Assembly (NCBI GenBank): GCA_002377855.1
Contig: DFQQ01000017.1
Span: 1-64,000 of the forward strand
Length of the DNA stretch: 64,000 nucleotides
Direction: 5' to 3'
From: Acidovorax delafieldii
Lineage (GTDB): Bacteria > Pseudomonadota > Gammaproteobacteria > Burkholderiales > Burkholderiaceae_C
Shown: positions 1-9,845 of the stretch, piece by piece
Layout of the letters: the number at the start of each line of letters is the position of its first letter
Position numbering within the stretch: the stretch's first letter is position 1
Notes under the pieces: model-generated
What the model saw: only the letters and a program-made list of their open reading frames with translations
Told to the model about the DNA's origin: nothing
The model's database searches: none
Translations under genes and position numbers: made by a program

Positions 1-1
1 T

Positions 2-78
2 TGGCGGAGTGGACGGGACTCGAACCCGCGACCCCCGGCGTGACAGGCCGGTATTCTAACCAACTGAACTACCACTCC
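2..78 (-). tRNA. tRNA-Asp (anticodon GTC)
   Basis: Reading the minus strand gives a complete 77-nt cloverleaf with acceptor GGAGTGG/CCACTCC, anticodon GTC in the loop CTGTCAC, T-loop TTCGAGT and an encoded CCA end. It is the last of three tRNAs in a probable Ala-Glu-Asp operon read leftwards. Confidence 0.97.
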
Positions 79-128
79 TGGTAGATAGCTTTTGCTTGCA
101 TCTCAGACACAAGCCAAGCGCTACAACT

Positions 129-204
129 TGGCGACCCTACGGGGATTCGAACCCCGGTACTCACCGTGAAAGGGTGATGTCCTAGGCCTCTAGACGATAG
201 GGTC
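129..204 (-). tRNA. tRNA-Glu (anticodon TTC)
   Basis: A complete 76-nt cloverleaf on the minus strand, with acceptor GACCCTA/TAGGGTC, anticodon TTC in the loop CTTTCAC, T-loop TTCGAAT and an encoded CCA. It lies between the Ala and Asp tRNAs, 50 nt from the Asp gene and 29 nt from the Ala gene, so the three are probably cotranscribed. Confidence 0.97.
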
Positions 205-233
205 AAAACCTTGGAACTACTATTACTAACCTG

Positions 234-309
<76 letters not shown>

Positions 310-356
310 ATTTTGACGCCAACCTTAATAACAAGTCATCGTCATCACAGCCTTGA

Positions 357-386
357 ATTATATACAGATTTTTAGCGGTTCCGCAA
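357..386 (-). promoter_or_regulatory. Putative sigma70 promoter of the tRNA operon
   Basis: On the minus strand a perfect TATAAT (357-362) sits about 48 nt before the tRNA-Ala 5' end. A weak -35 (TTGCGG, 381-386) lies 18 nt upstream, inside the end of gltX. The -10 is clear; the -35 assignment is inference. Confidence 0.45.
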
Positions 387-1784
387 ACGCTCAAGAACTT
401 TTTCGCGCCCCACCAGCTCTAGCACCGCGTCCACCGAAGGGGTATGGGCAGTGCCTACCGTCAATACGCGCACGGGCATGGCCAGCTGCGGCATCTTCAG
501 ACCGTGCTCAGCCAACACCGCCTTGAAAGCAGCGCTGATGGCAGCCTTCTCCCAAGTACAAGAAGCCAGGGCTGCGCCCAGGGCGTCCAGTGCGGGCAAA
601 ACAGCTGGGGTCACGTGCTGAGCCATTTCTTGGGGTTGAGGCTGCACTTCACCATAGAAGGCAAGTGCCCAGTCGGCCAGCGCGACTGTGGTGTCACAGC
701 GGTCCTTGAACAAACTGCAAATGCGTGGCAAACGACCGTCGGTCAACGCTTCGCGTGCCACACCGCGCTGCGCCAGCTGGTCCGCTACCAACGCTGCGAG
801 TGCATCGTCCGCGGTCAGTTTGATGTGTTGAGCATTCACCCAGCGTAGCTTCGCCTCATCAAACTGCGCTGCGCTGCGGCCGAGGTGATCCAGATTGAAC
901 CACTGCAGGAACTGCTCCCGACTGAAGATCTCGTCATCTCCGTGGCTCCAACCCAGGCGGGCCAAGTAGTTGATCATCGCCTCAGGCAGGTAACCCTCGT
1001 CGCGGTATTGCGTAACGGGCTTTGCGCCATTGCGCTTGCTCATCTTCTCGCCCTGCTCATTGAGCACTGTGGGTAAATGCGCATAAACCGGAGGCGTTAT
1101 CCCCAGCGCTCTGAAGATGTTGATCTGGCGGGGAGTGTTGTTCACATGGTCATCGCCGCGGATCACATGGGTAATTGCCATGTCCATGTCGTCCACCACC
1201 ACGCAAAAATTGTACGTAGGGGTGCCATCAGGTCGTGCTATCACCAGATCGTCGAGCTCGTCATTTCTTATCTCGATGCGGCCTTTGACCTTGTCGTCCC
1301 ACACAACGACTCCGTCCTTTGGATTGCGAAACCGCAGCACAGGGAGCACACCCTCCGGCACTGGAGGCAGTGTCTTCCCTTCTTCTGGTCGCCAAGTACC
1401 GTCGTAGCGAGGTTTTTCCTTCGCCGCCATCTGGCGCTCACGCAACGCGTCAAGCTCAGGCACGCTCATATAGCATGGGTACACATGCCCCTGTTCCTGC
1501 ATTTGCGCCAGCACGGCCTTGTACCGGTCCATGCGTTGCATTTGGTAGAAGGGGCCCTCATCAGGCTCCATGCCCAACCACTGCATACCTTCGAGAATCA
1601 CATCCACAGCGGCTTGGCTCGAGCGCTCCACGTCGGTGTCTTCGATACGCAAAATGAAATCGCCTCCCGTCGCACGTGCAAACGCCCAGGGATAAAGCGC
1701 AGAGCGAATGTTGCCGAGGTGAATGAACCCAGTGGGCGATGGGGCGAAGCGGGTGCGCACGTGCGCGACGTTGGAGTCTGTCAT
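372..1784 (-). CDS. gltX: Glutamyl-tRNA synthetase
   Basis: A class I aminoacyl-tRNA synthetase that charges tRNA-Glu with glutamate in the cytoplasm. The 470-aa product has the family's normal length. The HIGH-equivalent motif is PSPTG-x-HLGN (residues 16-25) and the ATP-binding loop is KMSKR at residues 247-251. I chose the ATG at 1784 ([13 protein letters not shown]...) rather than one 27 nt upstream, because the conserved [10 protein letters not shown] begins almost at the N-terminus in this family. It is followed downstream by the Ala-Glu-Asp tRNA operon, so the enzyme lies next to one of its own substrates. The gene is intact. Confidence 0.97.
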   Translation of the reverse strand: MTDSNVAHVRTRFAPSPTGFIHLGNIRSALYPWAFARATGGDFILRIEDTDVERSSQAAVDVILEGMQWLGMEPDEGPFYQMQRMDRYKAVLAQMQEQGHVYPCYMSVPELDALRERQMAAKEKPRYDGTWRPEEGKTLPPVPEGVLPVLRFRNPKDGVVVWDDKVKGRIEIRNDELDDLVIARPDGTPTYNFCVVVDDMDMAITHVIRGDDHVNNTPRQINIFRALGITPPVYAHLPTVLNEQGEKMSKRNGAKPVTQYRDEGYLPEAMINYLARLGWSHGDDEIFSREQFLQWFNLDHLGRSAAQFDEAKLRWVNAQHIKLTADDALAALVADQLAQRGVAREALTDGRLPRICSLFKDRCDTTVALADWALAFYGEVQPQPQEMAQHVTPAVLPALDALGAALASCTWEKAAISAAFKAVLAEHGLKMPQLAMPVRVLTVGTAHTPSVDAVLELVGREKVLERLRNR

Positions 1785-1890
1785 GGGAATTGGAATGCGC
1801 TGACGCCGCATGGCGGCATTGCTGATAAACGTGGATTTACAAAGTTAGAAGAATGGACGACCCGCAAAGCTTCAATCGTCGTCCAAGCAT

Positions 1891-3396
1891 TCACGCTTCT
1901 TGGGCGTTCGGAAGGGCCAACCGTGACGTGTCTTCCTCGCCTTCCTCAGCGCCCACACGCCCCTCGTTCAGCTGCGCAATGCCCTCTGCGGTGATGTCGC
2001 CAGTGACATACACGCCGTCAAAACAAGACGCATCAAAACCGTAAATCGCGCTGTTGAGCGACCCGATGGCTCGTTTCATGCCGTCCACGTCCTGGTAGAT
2101 CAGCGCATCGCACCCAATGGCTTCGCGAATCTCCTCCACGGTGCGGCCGTGTGCTACCAATTCCTTGCTGGTAGGCATGTCTATCCCGTACACGTTGGGA
2201 TAACGGACGGGAGGGGCCGCACTGGCGAGATAGACTTTCCGTGCGCCGGCATCACGAGCCATTTGCACGATCTCACGAGACGTGGTGCCACGTACGATGG
2301 AATCATCCACCAGCAGTACGTTCCGGCCTTTGAACTCACTGCCGATCACGTTGAGCTTTTGGCGCACCGACTTTTTCCGAACCCCCTGCCCGGGCATGAT
2401 GAAGGTGCGACCCACATAACGATTTTTCACGAAACCTTCGCGATAAGGAATGCCCAACAGGTGCGCCAATTGGGTAGCACTCGGACGGCTGGACTCCGGG
2501 ATCGGGATGATCACATCGATTTCGTTCGGCGGCACCGTTGACACCACGCGCTTGGCAAGTGCCTCACCCAGGTTCAGACGAGCTTGGTACACCGAGATCC
2601 CGTCCAACACGGAATCTGGCCGAGCAAGATACACGAACTCAAAAATGCAGGGATTGAGTTGTGGAGACTGCGCGCACTGGCGTGAGTGCACTGTGCCATC
2701 CAGCGTGATGAACACCGCCTCGCCGGGCTCAATGTTCCGTTCGAACACATGCGACGTGCCTTCCAGCGCTACCGACTCGCTCCCCACCATCACTGTACCG
2801 TCCTGGCTGCGCCCCATCGCCAGCGGACGGATACCGTGCGGATCCCGAAACGCCAATAGCCCGTGCCCGGCAATCAGCGCAATCACCGCGTACGAGCCCT
2901 TGATTCGCTGATGCACTGCACGCACTGCGGTAAAAACATCTTCAGGTTGCAGTGGGACCCCGCGCGTGGCCCGCTCCAGTTCATGCGCGAAGACGTTCAG
3001 CAACACCTCGGAGTCACTGTCTGTGTTGGTGTGGCGGTGGTCGGTTTGAAACAGCTCAGTGCGCAACGAATGCGCATTCGTCAAGTTGCCGTTGTGCACC
3101 AACACGATGCCGAACGGGGCATTGACATAAAAAGGCTGGGCCTCTTCCTCGCTATAGGCGTTACCTGCAGTGGGGTAGCGTACCTGCCCCAGGCCCACAT
3201 TGCCCGGCAGGGCGCGCATGTTCCGGGTACGAAAAACATCGCGCACCATGCCCTTGGCCTTGTGCATGAAAAACTTGCGGCCTTGCTGAGTCACGATACC
3301 TGCGGCATCCTGGCCACGGTGCTGCAACAGCAGCAATGCGTCATAAATCAGCTGGTTGACTGGCGCGGTACTGACAACACCAACGATTCCACACAT
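1891..3396 (-). CDS. purF: Amidophosphoribosyltransferase
   Basis: Catalyses the first committed step of de novo purine synthesis, turning PRPP and glutamine into phosphoribosylamine. The start at 3396 gives MCGIVGV, placing the catalytic cysteine directly after the initiator Met as required for an N-terminal nucleophile glutaminase. An in-frame Met four codons upstream would bury that cysteine and is rejected. The PRPP-binding motif LLVDDSIVRGTT lies near residues 361-372 of 501. Its upstream neighbours are cvpA, dedD and folC, the same order as in the E. coli folC-purF region, so it is probably the last gene of that leftward operon. Confidence 0.97.
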   Translation of the reverse strand: MCGIVGVVSTAPVNQLIYDALLLLQHRGQDAAGIVTQQGRKFFMHKAKGMVRDVFRTRNMRALPGNVGLGQVRYPTAGNAYSEEEAQPFYVNAPFGIVLVHNGNLTNAHSLRTELFQTDHRHTNTDSDSEVLLNVFAHELERATRGVPLQPEDVFTAVRAVHQRIKGSYAVIALIAGHGLLAFRDPHGIRPLAMGRSQDGTVMVGSESVALEGTSHVFERNIEPGEAVFITLDGTVHSRQCAQSPQLNPCIFEFVYLARPDSVLDGISVYQARLNLGEALAKRVVSTVPPNEIDVIIPIPESSRPSATQLAHLLGIPYREGFVKNRYVGRTFIMPGQGVRKKSVRQKLNVIGSEFKGRNVLLVDDSIVRGTTSREIVQMARDAGARKVYLASAAPPVRYPNVYGIDMPTSKELVAHGRTVEEIREAIGCDALIYQDVDGMKRAIGSLNSAIYGFDASCFDGVYVTGDITAEGIAQLNEGRVGAEEGEEDTSRLALPNAQEA

Positions 3397-3477
3397 AGTT
3401 CTTTCCAATCCAATTGCAGAGATTTCTGCGCTAAGCCAATTTCAAGAGCGCACCGCAACGACCTCGCGGTACATCGC

Positions 3478-3972
3478 TCACTCCGATGAAGGAAGAAGAC
3501 TTCCGAATTCCTGAGGTAGTACGGGCTTTAGCGACGCCAACACCTGGTCAAGTATCGGAGCCCCTACTGAGGCTTTCCACCACCCATCGTTGCGCATGGG
3601 CGTCAGCCCCACCACCACCGCAACCACCAGCAACAATATGCCACCACGTAACAAGCCGAACAGAGCGCCCATGCTGCGGTCTGCAGGGCGCAGCCCAGCG
3701 GCCTCTACCATTTTCTTGGCGAGCCAAGCCAACAGACCGAAAGCAAATATGGCTGCGACAAACACCAGCACAAATCCGGCCACATAGCTCAAAGCGCCCT
3801 CACCGCTCGCGACAGGCAGCCGTCGCCCCACGTCCGCCGCAAGCCATTGGGCGGTAAAGAAAGCAGCGACCCATCCCGCAAGCGACAGCAACTCAAAGAC
3901 CAATCCACGCCACGCCCCAAGCAGCAACGAAGCACCCAACACCGTCAAAAAAATCCAATCAGCGAGTTCCAT
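3478..3972 (-). CDS. cvpA: CvpA family inner-membrane protein
   Basis: A 164-aa protein with about four hydrophobic segments spread along its length, starting LADWIFLTVLGASLLLGAWRG, which is the typical N-terminus of CvpA. In E. coli CvpA is an inner-membrane protein needed for colicin V production and linked to envelope stress tolerance; its biochemical role is not settled. It lies 81 nt upstream of purF and 23 nt downstream of the SPOR protein gene. That conserved neighbourhood supports the call more than any single motif does. Confidence 0.9.
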   Translation of the reverse strand: MELADWIFLTVLGASLLLGAWRGLVFELLSLAGWVAAFFTAQWLAADVGRRLPVASGEGALSYVAGFVLVFVAAIFAFGLLAWLAKKMVEAAGLRPADRSMGALFGLLRGGILLLVVAVVVGLTPMRNDGWWKASVGAPILDQVLASLKPVLPQEFGSLLPSSE

Positions 3973-3995
3973 TGGGGGGCCGGAAAGCGCAGGTA

Positions 3996-4799
3996 TCAGA
4001 GCGTCAGCACCGATGCGGACAAATCCAAACCTTTGATCCGTGCCGCCGCCTTGTCCGCATCTGCGCGGGTGCCGTAAGGCCCGACGCGAACACGTGTTCT
4101 CTTGCCATCCTTTGAATCCACTACCTGGGTGTAAGTTTTCAACCCGGCGCGTTCAAGCTTCAATCGCACCTCTTTGGCTTTGTCTGCGTCAGCGAATGCA
4201 CCGACCTGCACGATGAAGCGCTCGTCGTCCGAACGCTCGGCCGCCGCTGGCTGGCGTGCGTCTGTGGCTGGCTTACCTCGCACAGCATCCTCAGCCCGTG
4301 GCATCGGCTTGGCTACGATTGCTGGGCTGTTTTTGGCCTCAGCAGATTTACCCGCAGCCACTGGTGCTGGAGCCATGCCTGATTTGACGCCTGCGCGACC
4401 GCTCGCCGGAGATGCGATCAACTCTTCCCCATCGGTCAATGTGGCGCTGGCGGCTACCCTTTCAACGCTTGGGCGTTGCTGTACAGAGTTAGCGGGCTGC
4501 GAACCTGCCGCCTTCACAGCATCAGGCTCGTTCGATTGGGCGGGCACAACCAAGGGCGCAACTTTGTTGCGGTCTGGAATTTCAATCGGAACGTCTACGG
4601 GAATCGGCCGGGGCTGGGTGTCGAACAACAGAGGAAATCCAATTACCCCCAACAACACCAATACCGCAGCGCCCATCAAACGATGTCGAGCGCGGCGACG
4701 CATGACCTCAATGCTCTCCGCTTGCGGAGAGCGGGGGCGCTTAGCCGGTTTTTCGGCAGGAACATCCTGACCGGGCCACCGAAACTTGAAAAATGCCAT
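3996..4799 (-). CDS. dedD: SPOR-domain cell-division protein, DedD type
   Basis: A 267-aa protein with a short basic cytoplasmic N-terminus, one membrane segment (about residues 41-59), a long Ala/Pro/Lys-rich periplasmic linker, and a C-terminal SPOR domain (about 192-267, beginning RFIVQVGAF and containing RVRVGPYGT). SPOR domains bind denuded septal peptidoglycan, so the protein is expected at the division site. The position between folC and cvpA matches E. coli dedD, which is why I use that symbol. The linker is not conserved enough to add evidence. It is probably translated in one operon with folC upstream (22-nt gap) and cvpA downstream. Confidence 0.85.
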   Translation of the reverse strand: MAFFKFRWPGQDVPAEKPAKRPRSPQAESIEVMRRRARHRLMGAAVLVLLGVIGFPLLFDTQPRPIPVDVPIEIPDRNKVAPLVVPAQSNEPDAVKAAGSQPANSVQQRPSVERVAASATLTDGEELIASPASGRAGVKSGMAPAPVAAGKSAEAKNSPAIVAKPMPRAEDAVRGKPATDARQPAAAERSDDERFIVQVGAFADADKAKEVRLKLERAGLKTYTQVVDSKDGKRTRVRVGPYGTRADADKAAARIKGLDLSASVLTL

Positions 4800-4821
4800 G
4801 GAAATACGACTCGTGTGGACC

Positions 4822-6147
4822 TTAAGCGCCCAGATGTTTGGCGTCCAGGCGAGGGATTCCGTTCACAAGAACCCCGCCTACTGTGTAGAACGAGCCAAAG
4901 ACCACGATTCTATCAGCCGGGTCCGCCGCATCTACCGCTGCCCGCAATGCCTGCAGAGGATCGGAGTGTGCACTGGAGCTCACATCCTTGCGCCCCCCGG
5001 CCACCATGTGCACCGCATTCCATTTTTGTTGAAGCTCTATTCCTGCCAGCGCCCTGGGGGTAGGCAAAGACGTGAAGTACCAGCGGTCCACCAGGGGACC
5101 CACTTTGGCGAGCATCAGACCCAGGTCCTTGTCCGCCATCGCTCCAAATACGGCATGGGTGACCGGGTAGTACCCCATTGCATCAAGATTGGCGGTGAGG
5201 GCGGCAACCGAGTGCGGGTTGTGCGCGACATCCAGCACCAGCGTGGGCTGACCAGGAACGATTTGAAAGCGCCCCGGCAAGTCAACCATGGCCATGCCGT
5301 TTCGCACGGCCTGTGCGGTCACAGGCAATTTATCGCGGAGCGCTTCGTATGCCGCCAAAACACCAGCTGCATTGACCAACTGGTTCGCACCTCGAAGCGC
5401 AGGGTAAGCAAGGCCGGCGTAACGCCGCCCTCTGCCCGCCCAGCTCCACTGCTGCTTGTCGCCCGCCACATTGAAGTCGTGTCCGACCCTCCAAAGGTCC
5501 GCCCCTATTTCGCGTGCGTGGTCCACCACGCTCTGGGGGGCCACGGGGTCGCTCACGATGGCCGGCCGGCCGGTGCGCATGATGCCTGCTTTTTCCCGGC
5601 CGATCGCTTCGCGGTCGGCCCCGAGAAACTCAACGTGGTCGATATCGATGCTGGTGATAACTGCGCAATCAGTATCAATCACGTTGGTGGCGTCCAAGCG
5701 CCCGCCCAACCCCACCTCCAAGATAGCCACGTCCAGCAATGCATGGCTCATCAATCGCAGAATTGCCAAAGTGGTGAACTCAAAATAGGTCAGGGACACT
5801 TCTTCGCCGCTCTGCGTGCGCGCAGCCTCCACTGCTGAAAAATGCGGCAGCAGGTCGTCAGGCGTCACGATCTCACCGTGAACACGACAGCGTTCCTGGA
5901 AATGAACCAAGTGGGGTGACGTGTACACGCCAGTCCGGTAACCCGCCTGAAGAGCCACGGCCTCAAGCATTGCGCACGTAGAGCCCTTGCCATTGGTACC
6001 TGCCACGGTGACGACAGGACAGCTGAACTTCAGCGACATGCGGCGTGCTATCTCGCGCACGCGGTCAAGCCCCATATCAATGCCAGTCGGGTGAATCTGC
6101 TCGCAGTAACGGAGCCAGCCTTCCAAGGTGTGCGGTGTGGTGTGCAT
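4822..6147 (-). CDS. folC: Bifunctional folylpolyglutamate / dihydrofolate synthase
   Basis: Adds glutamate to dihydropteroate and extends the polyglutamate tail of folates, an ATP-dependent Mur-ligase-type reaction in the cytoplasm. The 441-aa product carries the P-loop GTNGKGST at residues 50-57, the SIDIDHVEFLG segment of the central domain, and DVAHNPHS in the C-terminal ligase domain. All are conserved FolC features and the length is typical. It is the first gene of the folC-dedD-cvpA-purF run seen here, and it is divergent from the ArsC-family gene starting at 6195. Confidence 0.96.
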   Translation of the reverse strand: MHTTPHTLEGWLRYCEQIHPTGIDMGLDRVREIARRMSLKFSCPVVTVAGTNGKGSTCAMLEAVALQAGYRTGVYTSPHLVHFQERCRVHGEIVTPDDLLPHFSAVEAARTQSGEEVSLTYFEFTTLAILRLMSHALLDVAILEVGLGGRLDATNVIDTDCAVITSIDIDHVEFLGADREAIGREKAGIMRTGRPAIVSDPVAPQSVVDHAREIGADLWRVGHDFNVAGDKQQWSWAGRGRRYAGLAYPALRGANQLVNAAGVLAAYEALRDKLPVTAQAVRNGMAMVDLPGRFQIVPGQPTLVLDVAHNPHSVAALTANLDAMGYYPVTHAVFGAMADKDLGLMLAKVGPLVDRWYFTSLPTPRALAGIELQQKWNAVHMVAGGRKDVSSSAHSDPLQALRAAVDAADPADRIVVFGSFYTVGGVLVNGIPRLDAKHLGA

Positions 6148-6194
6148 AGACCATCAATTGTCGCCCAGGCAGTGGATCGGGCATGATTTCGCCC

Positions 6195-6578
6195 ATGAAA
6201 CAACGAGAAATTACCCTGTACGGCATCCCCAACTGCGACACAGTCAAGAAAGCGCGGGCTTGGCTCGCAGCACAGTCACTGGACTACACCTTTCACGACT
6301 TCAAAAAGCAGGGAGTATCGATGGACCGCCTGCAGGCATGGTGCAGCGCACTAGGCGTGAACGTGGTACTCAACCAAAAAGGAACCACTTGGCGCGCGTT
6401 GACTCCCACAGAACAGGAGAGCGCAACCGAAATGGCTGGCGCACTAGAGCTAATGCACAGACACACCAGCCTGATCAAGCGTCCCATCGTTGAATGGAGT
6501 ATTGGCCCGGAAAGCAAGGTGACGGCTGGATTTTCGCCGGAGGCTTGGGCCCAACACGTCACTGGCCAATTGAAATGA
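6195..6578 (+). CDS. ArsC/Spx-family protein (YffB-like)
   Basis: A 127-aa thioredoxin-fold protein of the ArsC/Spx/MgsR/YffB group. The N-terminus (ITLYGIPNCDTVKKA) carries one redox cysteine (Cys14) in the NCDT position, not a CxxC pair, as in YffB-type proteins whose function is mostly unknown. I chose the ATG at 6195 because family members begin just before the first beta strand; an in-frame ATG at 6183 is possible. Arsenate reduction should not be assumed, since no ars genes are nearby. It is divergent from folC, with a short shared intergenic region. Confidence 0.8.
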   Translation: MKQREITLYGIPNCDTVKKARAWLAAQSLDYTFHDFKKQGVSMDRLQAWCSALGVNVVLNQKGTTWRALTPTEQESATEMAGALELMHRHTSLIKRPIVEWSIGPESKVTAGFSPEAWAQHVTGQLK

Positions 6579-6735
6579 CGTTCACTTGGCAGTTCTCCTT
6601 GAAGGAGCAACGCCCGAAGGTACTGATCGAATCAAGGTTTACGTAACTTCACGCTTGCCTCTAGTGAAAGAGCGACGGTCCGTTCAACTTTTTTCGCGCT
6701 TCGCGCGTTGTATACCTTCAAGACAGGAGTCCTCC

Positions 6736-7383
6736 ATGAAAAAGCCAGCCATCCTTGCCGTGCTGACCATCTCTGTGTTTTCGGCGCAGGCCCAGGAGCA
6801 AGCGCGTGTCCTCTCGGCCACTCCTATCGTCCAGCAGGTAGGCGTGCCCCAACAAGTGTGCGGCAACGAAACCGTATACAGTGGGTCGCGCAATTCCGGC
6901 GCGGGAGCAGTGATGGGGGCGATCGCAGGAGGAGCGGCGGGCAATGCCGTTGGCAAAGGCAGCGGAAGAGCCGCCGCTACAGCTTTGGGCGTGATTGGCG
7001 GAGCGGTACTGGGCAATCAGATTGAGGGTAGCGGCCGCCCACAGTACGAGAACGTGCAACGCTGCACCACTGAAACATATTACGAAAACAGAACAGTAGG
7101 TTACAACGTGGTGTATGAGTATGCAGGCCGCCAATACACCACCCGAACGCAGTACGACCCCGGGCAATGGATCCCCGTGAGCGTGCAGCCGCAAATCGGT
7201 CAGAGTTACTCGACTCAGCCAGGAGCCTACGGTTCTGGTGCCACGTACGTCCAGCCTGGCGTTGTTACGTCCACCTATCCGGCCCCTGCTGCCTACGTCA
7301 CCCCACCAGTCACGGTGATCGAATACAACTACACCGATGGCCGGCGGCCCTACCACCACCACGGTAATCCGTATTGGCGCTGA
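6736..7383 (+). CDS. Glycine-zipper 2TM envelope protein
   Basis: A 215-aa exported protein. A signal peptide (MKKPAILAVLTISVFSAQAQ) is followed by a glycine-zipper block around residues 53-95 (repeated G-x-x-x-G in GAVMGAIAGGAAGNAVG and ALGVIGGAVLGNQIEG). The C-terminal part is rich in Tyr, Thr and Pro and ends with a histidine cluster. This is the 2TM glycine-zipper family typified by small outer-membrane or periplasmic proteins of the SlyB/YcfJ kind. The start at 6736 follows a good ribosome site (AGGAGT at 6725-6730) and begins a clean signal peptide, so upstream in-frame codons are ignored. A strong terminator follows at 7403-7430. Confidence 0.85.
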   Translation: MKKPAILAVLTISVFSAQAQEQARVLSATPIVQQVGVPQQVCGNETVYSGSRNSGAGAVMGAIAGGAAGNAVGKGSGRAAATALGVIGGAVLGNQIEGSGRPQYENVQRCTTETYYENRTVGYNVVYEYAGRQYTTRTQYDPGQWIPVSVQPQIGQSYSTQPGAYGSGATYVQPGVVTSTYPAPAAYVTPPVTVIEYNYTDGRRPYHHHGNPYWR

Positions 7384-7402
7384 AGATTCATGGTCAGGCA
7401 GC

Positions 7403-7430
7403 AAAGAGCCCTCTGAGGGCTCTTTTTTTT
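7403..7430 (+). terminator. Rho-independent terminator after the glycine-zipper gene
   Basis: The inverted repeat AAAGAGCCCTC / GAGGGCTCTTT closes on a one- or two-base loop and runs into a stretch of eight T. It starts 20 nt after the stop codon at 7383. Confidence 0.9.
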
Positions 7431-7525
7431 GAAGTGAGCATTTAGTCTTCGGATACCGAAGCAAGCTCCTAACTCAGCGGTCGGCTGCCCTAAAATCAAA
7501 AGCTGACTATCACTTGCACACGACC

Positions 7526-7843
7526 ATGACCACCCAAACCATCGACGGAGTAACCGTCACCACCCAAGCCAATGTGTACTTTGACGGCAAATGCGTAAGC
7601 CACGGCATCACGCTGGCAGACGGCACAAAAAAATCGGTGGGTGTCGTTTTACCGGCCGTGCTGACCTTCAACACCGCAGCCGCTGAGATCATGGAATGCG
7701 TTGCTGGTTCCTGCGAGTACAAGCTGGATGGAACAGATACCTGGGTCAGGTCTGCCGCCGGAGAAAAGTTCAGCGTGCCAGGTAACTCTAAGTTCGATAT
7801 CCGCGTCACTGAGTCGTACCACTACATCTGCCACTTCGGCTAA
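7526..7843 (+). CDS. ppnP: Pyrimidine/purine nucleoside phosphorylase PpnP
   Basis: A small cupin-type phosphorylase that splits several purine and pyrimidine nucleosides with phosphate, formerly YaiE (DUF1255). The 105-aa product has the family's compact length and pattern (VYFDGKCVSHGITLADGTKK, GVVLPAVLTFNT, EIMECVAGSCEYKL, and the closing SYHYICHFG). I take the ATG at 7526; a TTG four codons upstream is the only alternative. The gene stands alone between the terminator at 7403 and argG, 27 nt before the argG start, so partial cotranscription with argG is possible. Confidence 0.92.
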   Translation: MTTQTIDGVTVTTQANVYFDGKCVSHGITLADGTKKSVGVVLPAVLTFNTAAAEIMECVAGSCEYKLDGTDTWVRSAAGEKFSVPGNSKFDIRVTESYHYICHFG

Positions 7844-9208
<1,365 letters not shown>

Positions 9209-9223
9209 GGCTCTGCGCTTATC

Positions 9224-9250
9224 AAGCCGCCCAACCGGGCGGCTTTTTTT
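9224..9250 (+). terminator. Rho-independent terminator after argG
   Basis: The hairpin AAGCCGCCC-aac-GGGCGGCTT is followed by seven T, 16 nt after the argG stop codon. Confidence 0.92.
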
Positions 9251-9313
9251 CGTCCATTACAATCATTTAAATCATTTTTAACATAAAATCATGCAATCAA
9301 CTAATCCTCTCGC

Positions 9314-9319
9314 AGGAGG
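9314..9319 (+). promoter_or_regulatory. Ribosome binding site fixing the 9324 start
   Basis: A perfect AGGAGG four nucleotides before the ATG at 9324. This start yields a standard signal peptide, whereas the longer reading from 9291 would begin with a non-signal leader. The site therefore decides the start of the following gene. Confidence 0.75.
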
Positions 9320-9323
9320 TGCT

Positions 9324-9836
9324 ATGCACATCATTACCTTGTTTTCTCGCTGGCTGGCGCTGTTTACAGCCGTGTCGCTGCTCGCTACCCCCGCGTGGGC
9401 TCTGCAGTCCCCCACTGGGGACGTGATATTGACCGTTTCCGGAAAAATTGGCCAAGCCAATCGGGACAAAGCGGCCGCTTTCGACTTGGAGATGCTTCAA
9501 AAGCTGCCTCAGCAGACCTTTGTCACCAAGACTCCGTGGGACAAGAACCCTACAAAGTTCACCGGTCCGTTGTTGCGCGATGTACTTAGCGCAGTGAAGT
9601 CCAACGGTAAAACCCTGACCGCCTTGGCTTTGAACGACTACAAAACAACTATTCCTGCAGAGGATGCGAGCTTGTATGACGTGATCGTGGCTCACAAGAT
9701 CGACGACATGCCGATCCCTGTGCGCACAAAGGGGCCTCTGTTCATCATCTATCCTTTTGATTCGAAACCCGAACTGAAAGCGTCCAAGTACTATGGTCGC
9801 TCGGCTTGGCAGCTCAAATCCCTCAAGGTCGATTGA
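9324..9836 (+). CDS. Exported molybdopterin-oxidoreductase-fold protein without cysteine ligand
   Basis: A 170-aa protein with a signal peptide (about residues 1-26, ending TPAWA), then one domain resembling the oxidoreductase molybdopterin-binding (SUOX/YedY) fold. Family-like blocks are the opening SGKIGQAN, FTGPLLRDVLSAV, ALNDYKTTIPAED and the closing YGRSAWQLKSL. The whole protein contains no cysteine, so the usual cysteine ligand to molybdenum is absent; it may bind another ligand or act as a sensor or scaffold. It lies 9 nt before a hybrid histidine kinase and is almost certainly cotranscribed with it. That suggests the pair works together in periplasmic sensing, which is inference. Confidence 0.7.
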   Translation: MHIITLFSRWLALFTAVSLLATPAWALQSPTGDVILTVSGKIGQANRDKAAAFDLEMLQKLPQQTFVTKTPWDKNPTKFTGPLLRDVLSAVKSNGKTLTALALNDYKTTIPAEDASLYDVIVAHKIDDMPIPVRTKGPLFIIYPFDSKPELKASKYYGRSAWQLKSLKVD

Positions 9837-9845
9837 AAACGATAA